64,000 nucleotides of DNA from Plantago ovata (lineage: Eukaryota > Streptophyta > Magnoliopsida > Lamiales > Plantaginaceae), in assembly GCA_028274465.1 (NCBI GenBank), contig CM051457.1, forward strand, positions 32,213,313 through 32,277,312, given 5' to 3'. The notes under the pieces were generated by a model. The model saw nothing but the letters and a program-made list of their open reading frames with translations. It was not told the origin of the DNA and did not search any database. Of the stretch, positions 60,501 to 64,000 are shown piece after piece. The translations under genes were made by a program, and so were the position numbers. How positions within the stretch are numbered: the stretch's first letter is position 1; each line of letters starts with the position of its first letter.

Positions 60501-60779
60501 TTCCCTTTTTTTAGATTGTTTACGTTTTTATTTTTATCAACCTTTTACTTCACAACTTTATTTTGAATTTTGCCATTAAATCAAATACAACACTCATATA
60601 CGAACCTTCTAAAACTATTATAAAATCAAATGTAAACAGTCCAAAAAAAATGAACTTTTAGGATGGAGGTGTATGATTTGGAGCTTTTATCTTTTCTTTT
60701 CGCATCTCCAAAACTAACTTTTTACCGATTACGAAAAAAAGAAAAAAATATTATTATCTACAATGATATCTGAATTTGA
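57562..60779. other. AT-rich intergenic region
   Basis: No gene recognised on either strand. The only structured piece I see is the SINE-like head at 58570-58640. Confidence 0.4.
58570..58640 (-). mobile_element. tRNA-like SINE head
   Basis: On the minus strand TGGTCCAGTGG (58630-58620) matches a Pol III A box and TGTTCGAATCC (58588-58578) a B box, separated by about 31 bases. It does not fold as a complete tRNA, so a SINE head is more likely. Confidence 0.5.
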
Positions 60780-61500
60780 GATTATTGGGAGCAAGTTGTG
60801 ATTTATGCCTTTTGACGGTGAGCCTATTGCACTAGGTGCCTACGGCGGAGCAGATTTGTGATTATACATTTTGACTTTGAGCCTATTGCACTAGGTATCT
60901 GCGGGGAGCGAATTTGTGATTTATATTTTTTGGTTGTGAGCCTATTGCACCAGGTGTCCTACTGAGGAGCAAATTTGTCATTTATTCCTTTTTCTTTGGA
61001 GACTATCGCAGTAGGTGTTACGTGGACTGAATTCGCAATTTTTATCTTTTAAGAGTGAGCCTATTGCACTAGGTGTCCCACGGGGGAGCGAATTTGTAAT
61101 TTGTTACTTTGACTTTGAGACTACTGCACTAGGTGGCCACAAGGAGCGAATTTGTAATTATTCCTACTTTGAGAATATTGCAGTTAGTGTTGTACGAGGA
61201 ACAATTTTGTGATCTATCTTTTGGCTTTGTGCCTATTGCACTTGGTGTCCTGCGGGGTGCTAATTTGTGCATGCGTGCCTTTTGACTTTTAGCCTATTGC
61301 AATTGGTGTATTTCGGGGGAACAAATTTGTAATCTATATTTTTTACTTTGAGGTTATTGCATAGTGTTCCACGGGGAGCGAATTTCTAATCTATAACTTT
61401 TGACTTTGAATCTATTGCACTACGTGTTACATGAGGAGCAAATTGTAATTTATTCCTTTTGATCTTATGGGAGTGAACTTGTAATCTATGACTTGGGGTG
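60780..61500. repeat. Diverged minisatellite, about 11 copies of a 55-60-bp unit
   Basis: Each unit contains GAGCCTATTGCACTAGGTGT, then a GGGGAGCGAATTTGT-like part and a TTTTGACTTT-like part. Copies of the CCTATTGCAC block fall at about 60822, 60881, 60939, 60999, 61057, 61115, 61170, 61228, 61290, 61350 and 61408, with partial units at both ends. Copies differ by 10-30%, so the array is old. Confidence 0.9.
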
Positions 61501-63050
61501 TTCAAAATATTGGATTCATCAATATACCACCACGTATGTGAAATAAAATAATATCAATAACCTTATATTTAATTTTTATAATCACATCATTTATTTATTT
61601 TAATTATTGATTTTATATTATCTTTTATCAAACACAATTCTTACGTTGTAAACTAATTTCATCTTAAGAAGATACATTAAATTGTTGACCCTACTTTTTG
61701 TGTTTTTTTTACACATATTACTTACTCTAAAATCTTCGCCACTCACCCCATTTGCATACAAAAGTTCCAACAACTCTCACTATGTATCACTGTTTTCCTT
61801 TTATGTAGTTTCTTCCTTGAAACTTCATATTCTTCCGCTTTTGCCTTCTCATACACCTTCTAGTTGTATATCACATACATAGTAACAAAAAACGTGGAAA
61901 TAATTATTTTGTTATAAAGATTAAAACAATTTAACAGGTTTTCAATGAGTATATATGAACTGCAACTAGGTATTGAGAACACCCAGTATGGCACCAATGC
62001 ATCGACACGGCTACAACAAACTAAAATTATTTGTGTTCGATAATCGATAGTCGATAGTCGAGCACTAATGAATTAATGGTCCGATTCAAATTTGCACGGA
62101 AATATGGTTAGTACTTAGTACTACACGCACGGTTACTCTTATGCTATAAAATATTGTTTTAGAATACTGCTTCTACATCATAATTTTTTCAAGTGTTGTC
62201 CGAAATATATTATAACACACGGTACATGAATGATAGAACACTTAAATCACCACGTTCGGAATCCGGACTATACTATGGAATGGAATAAGTATAATGTAAG
62301 ATAGGAAAACCGGTTAACTTGTACGTCGTCCGGATAGTTTAAAAACTATATTTGGTTTTGTTGATTTTTTTTTAAGTCCGATTTAATCTCAAATTAATCA
62401 TAGTTCGTTATGAATAGAATAATTTTAAAAATTATATTATAAAAATATAAGAAATATACTTTCTTAGTATAATATTTTAATTTAATTTCATAATAAATTA
62501 TGATTAATTTTAGGTCTAAGGACTGACATAGATTAATTACGTTACTATATTACAGCTGTTGGCCGGCCGTGTCTGCAACGAATCGTATATGTAAGTTCAT
62601 TGAACGGGGTTGGGATTACCAAAGAGAGCCCCCTCATCACTCAGAGTACTCTCTAATATAATTGAATATAATAATAATATAATTTTTGGATAATTGTAGT
62701 TTTAATTACGTTGAACTAAGTAATTTATTTATTTATTACTTTTTTATATAAAAAAATAAAGAGCTGCCAGTAATGTTTTGCAAGTAATATATAAAACGAT
62801 CCACGTGCCAAGCGGACGTGTCATTTGCCAGGATAGAGAGTATCACCTTTGATTAATGTACACTGCATGTGATTATTCAACTTTTCATATTAATTAACTA
62901 CAAAAAGGTTAGTATTAATTAATAACCTTAAAATATTTGAGATTCTTTCAGGAGTTGTTTCTTACCATCAAAGTGTCATGCAACCTGCGGCCTTCTTACT
63001 CCTCATTTATGCTATTGCAAAATCACAATAAACCTCCTAGGTTGTCGTGG
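61501..63050. other. AT-rich intergenic region with an eroded MITE
   Basis: No gene seen. At about 62376-62524 AAGTCCGATTTAATCTCAAA and its partial complement near TAGGTCTAAGGACT form an eroded AT-rich inverted repeat similar in layout to the Stowaway MITEs. Confidence 0.35.
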
Positions 63051-63054
63051 GAGG

Positions 63055-63552
63055 AGAGGTCTATCTTCAATACATACATAAGCCGGTTTAGGTGTAGAGG
63101 TAAAAGGTGGTATAAGATATTGTAAGGGAGCTGGGTTGGTGACGGGAAAGGTGCAGGTTTCAATCTCCACTGCAGACATAAGACGGTTTAGGTGTGAAGA
63201 TATAATGTGGTATAAGATATTATATAATAATAATGTAATACTAGTTGTAATATTGCCCTTAAAAAAAAAAAAAAAAACTAGCTACGGGTAGTCATGGGAT
63301 TTGGGAGGTATCAAGCCACTTAATTTGATGTGGACACATAAGGCAGGGTTGGTGACGAGAGAGGCGCAAGGTTCGATCTTCGATGGAGACATAAGACGGT
63401 TTAGGTGTAGAGATATAATGTGGTATAAGATATTATATAATAATAGTGTAATAGTAGTTGTAACTTGTAATATTTGTCGTTTAAAAAATAATAATAAACT
63501 AGCTAGGGGTAGTCATGGGATTTGGGAGGTATCAAGCCACTTAATTTGATGC
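63055..63552 (+). repeat. Tandemly repeated SINE-like block (two full copies, one partial)
   Basis: Two consecutive units (about 63132-63325 and 63348-63552) share GACATAAGACGGTTTAGGTG, GATATAATGTGGTATAAGAT, an A-rich tail and then TAGTCATGGGATTTGGGAGG and CAAGCCACTTAATTTGATG. A third partial copy lies at 63055-63122. The second unit has AAGGTTCGATCTTCG, a Pol III B-box-like motif. I read it as a SINE-like element with flanking DNA that was then tandemly duplicated. Confidence 0.65.
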
Positions 63553-63783
63553 ATGGTTTCGAAGAAGGTTAAATCATTTTAATTATGACTTTTGTTACGG
63601 TTAATGACTCTAAGCATCTTAATTTTAGTATACATGTTCTTCTATATCCAACCTAATGAATAATGAATGGGTGATATAACTCTTACAGACCAAATGTTGA
63701 AGGATGTAAGAAAAAAGATACTGATAATTAGTATTATAAATATATATATATTCTCAACTATATTCAATCTTTTGTAGCTTGGA

Positions 63784-63929
63784 GGTTTCCACATGTCCAA
63801 TTTTCTTTTCATGTTCGTTGATTTTGGTGTTGAGGTTTTGATTTATTGTGTTATGCAACTTAAATTGTAAACTCTATCTTTTGTGATTAATAATATATTT
63901 TGCTGTTTCAAAGAAAAAGAAAATTTTTA
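63784..63929 (+). mobile_element. Short LINE 3' tail with target duplication
   Basis: TTTTGTAGCTTGGA (63770-63783) and TTTTATAGCTTGGA (63925-63938) flank the insert with one difference. The insert ends GTGATTAATAATATATTTTG then CTGTTTCAAAGAAAAAGAAA, an L1-type 3' tail. The exact 3' border overlaps the A/T-rich tail. Only the last roughly 145 bp of the element are present. Confidence 0.65.
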
Positions 63930-64000
63930 TAGCTTGGAAATTAGTATTTTCAAGGTTTAATTGAATTAGGAAAAACTCAATAGCACGAAGAGGTCAATGA

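Noticed and set aside
60780-61500. CRISPR-like array of regular repeats
   Set aside because: Plant nuclear context, diverged units of 55-60 bp with no unique spacers and no cas genes. It is a minisatellite.

Overview
This is a plant nuclear window, almost certainly from a core eudicot. It has intron-rich genes with GT-AG boundaries, plant-specific families (CNGC channel, CSLC glucan synthase, RSZ-type SR splicing factor), AT-rich intergenic DNA and many plant transposons (hAT, PIF/Harbinger-like, Stowaway, CACTA, LINE, SINE and a Cassandra-type TRIM). I cannot name the genus from sequence alone.

Six genes look intact. In order they are: a sarcosine/L-pipecolate oxidase-type flavoenzyme (817-2058, -); the kinetochore protein NDC80/HEC1 (5880-8991, -, 4 exons); an RSZ21/22-type SR splicing factor with a CCHC zinc knuckle (15003-17600, +, 5 exons); a CNGC14/17-like cyclic-nucleotide-gated channel (22408-26521, +, 7 exons); a CSLC xyloglucan backbone synthase (28690-31314, -, 6 exons); and a UGNT1-like nucleotide-sugar transporter (40026-43678, -, 7 coding exons). 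For the multi-exon genes I joined the exons by hand; every junction keeps frame and the total lengths fit the families. Two broken gene pieces lie at the left end: a KUP/HAK potassium-transporter fragment (2471-3095) and a Gln-rich protein fragment with a premature stop (about 3540-5190). The six genes are unrelated housekeeping or cell-wall/ion-transport genes and do not form a cluster or pathway.

The rest is transposon-rich. 9081-9589 is a hAT-like element with a perfect 8-bp target duplication, 89 bp upstream of the NDC80 start codon. 10178-13531 is a 3.35-kb element with terminal inverted repeats; it carries pieces of at least three unrelated host genes and so looks like a gene-capturing (Pack-type) element. 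A 1.07-kb relative without recognisable gene pieces sits at 51815-52887. 14050-14321 is a long palindrome followed by a long (TA)n tract. 31840-40000 holds a degenerate minisatellite, a probable LTR carrying a Stowaway MITE, a CACTA end and a PIF/Harbinger remnant.

The right third (44-64 kb) has no intact gene. It contains LTR-like and gypsy-like debris, a 5'-truncated LINE with an 18-bp target duplication, a hAT element with a perfect 8-bp duplication (47677-48209), a Cassandra-like TRIM with 5S-rRNA-like LTRs and a nested hAT-like element (53101-54669), a Stowaway MITE (57303-57559), an 11-copy minisatellite (60780-61500) and a tandemly repeated SINE-like block (63055-63552). The observations I find most worth following are the multi-gene-capture element, the nested Cassandra, the hAT in the NDC80 promoter and the Gly-Gln-Ser selectivity filter of the CNGC.
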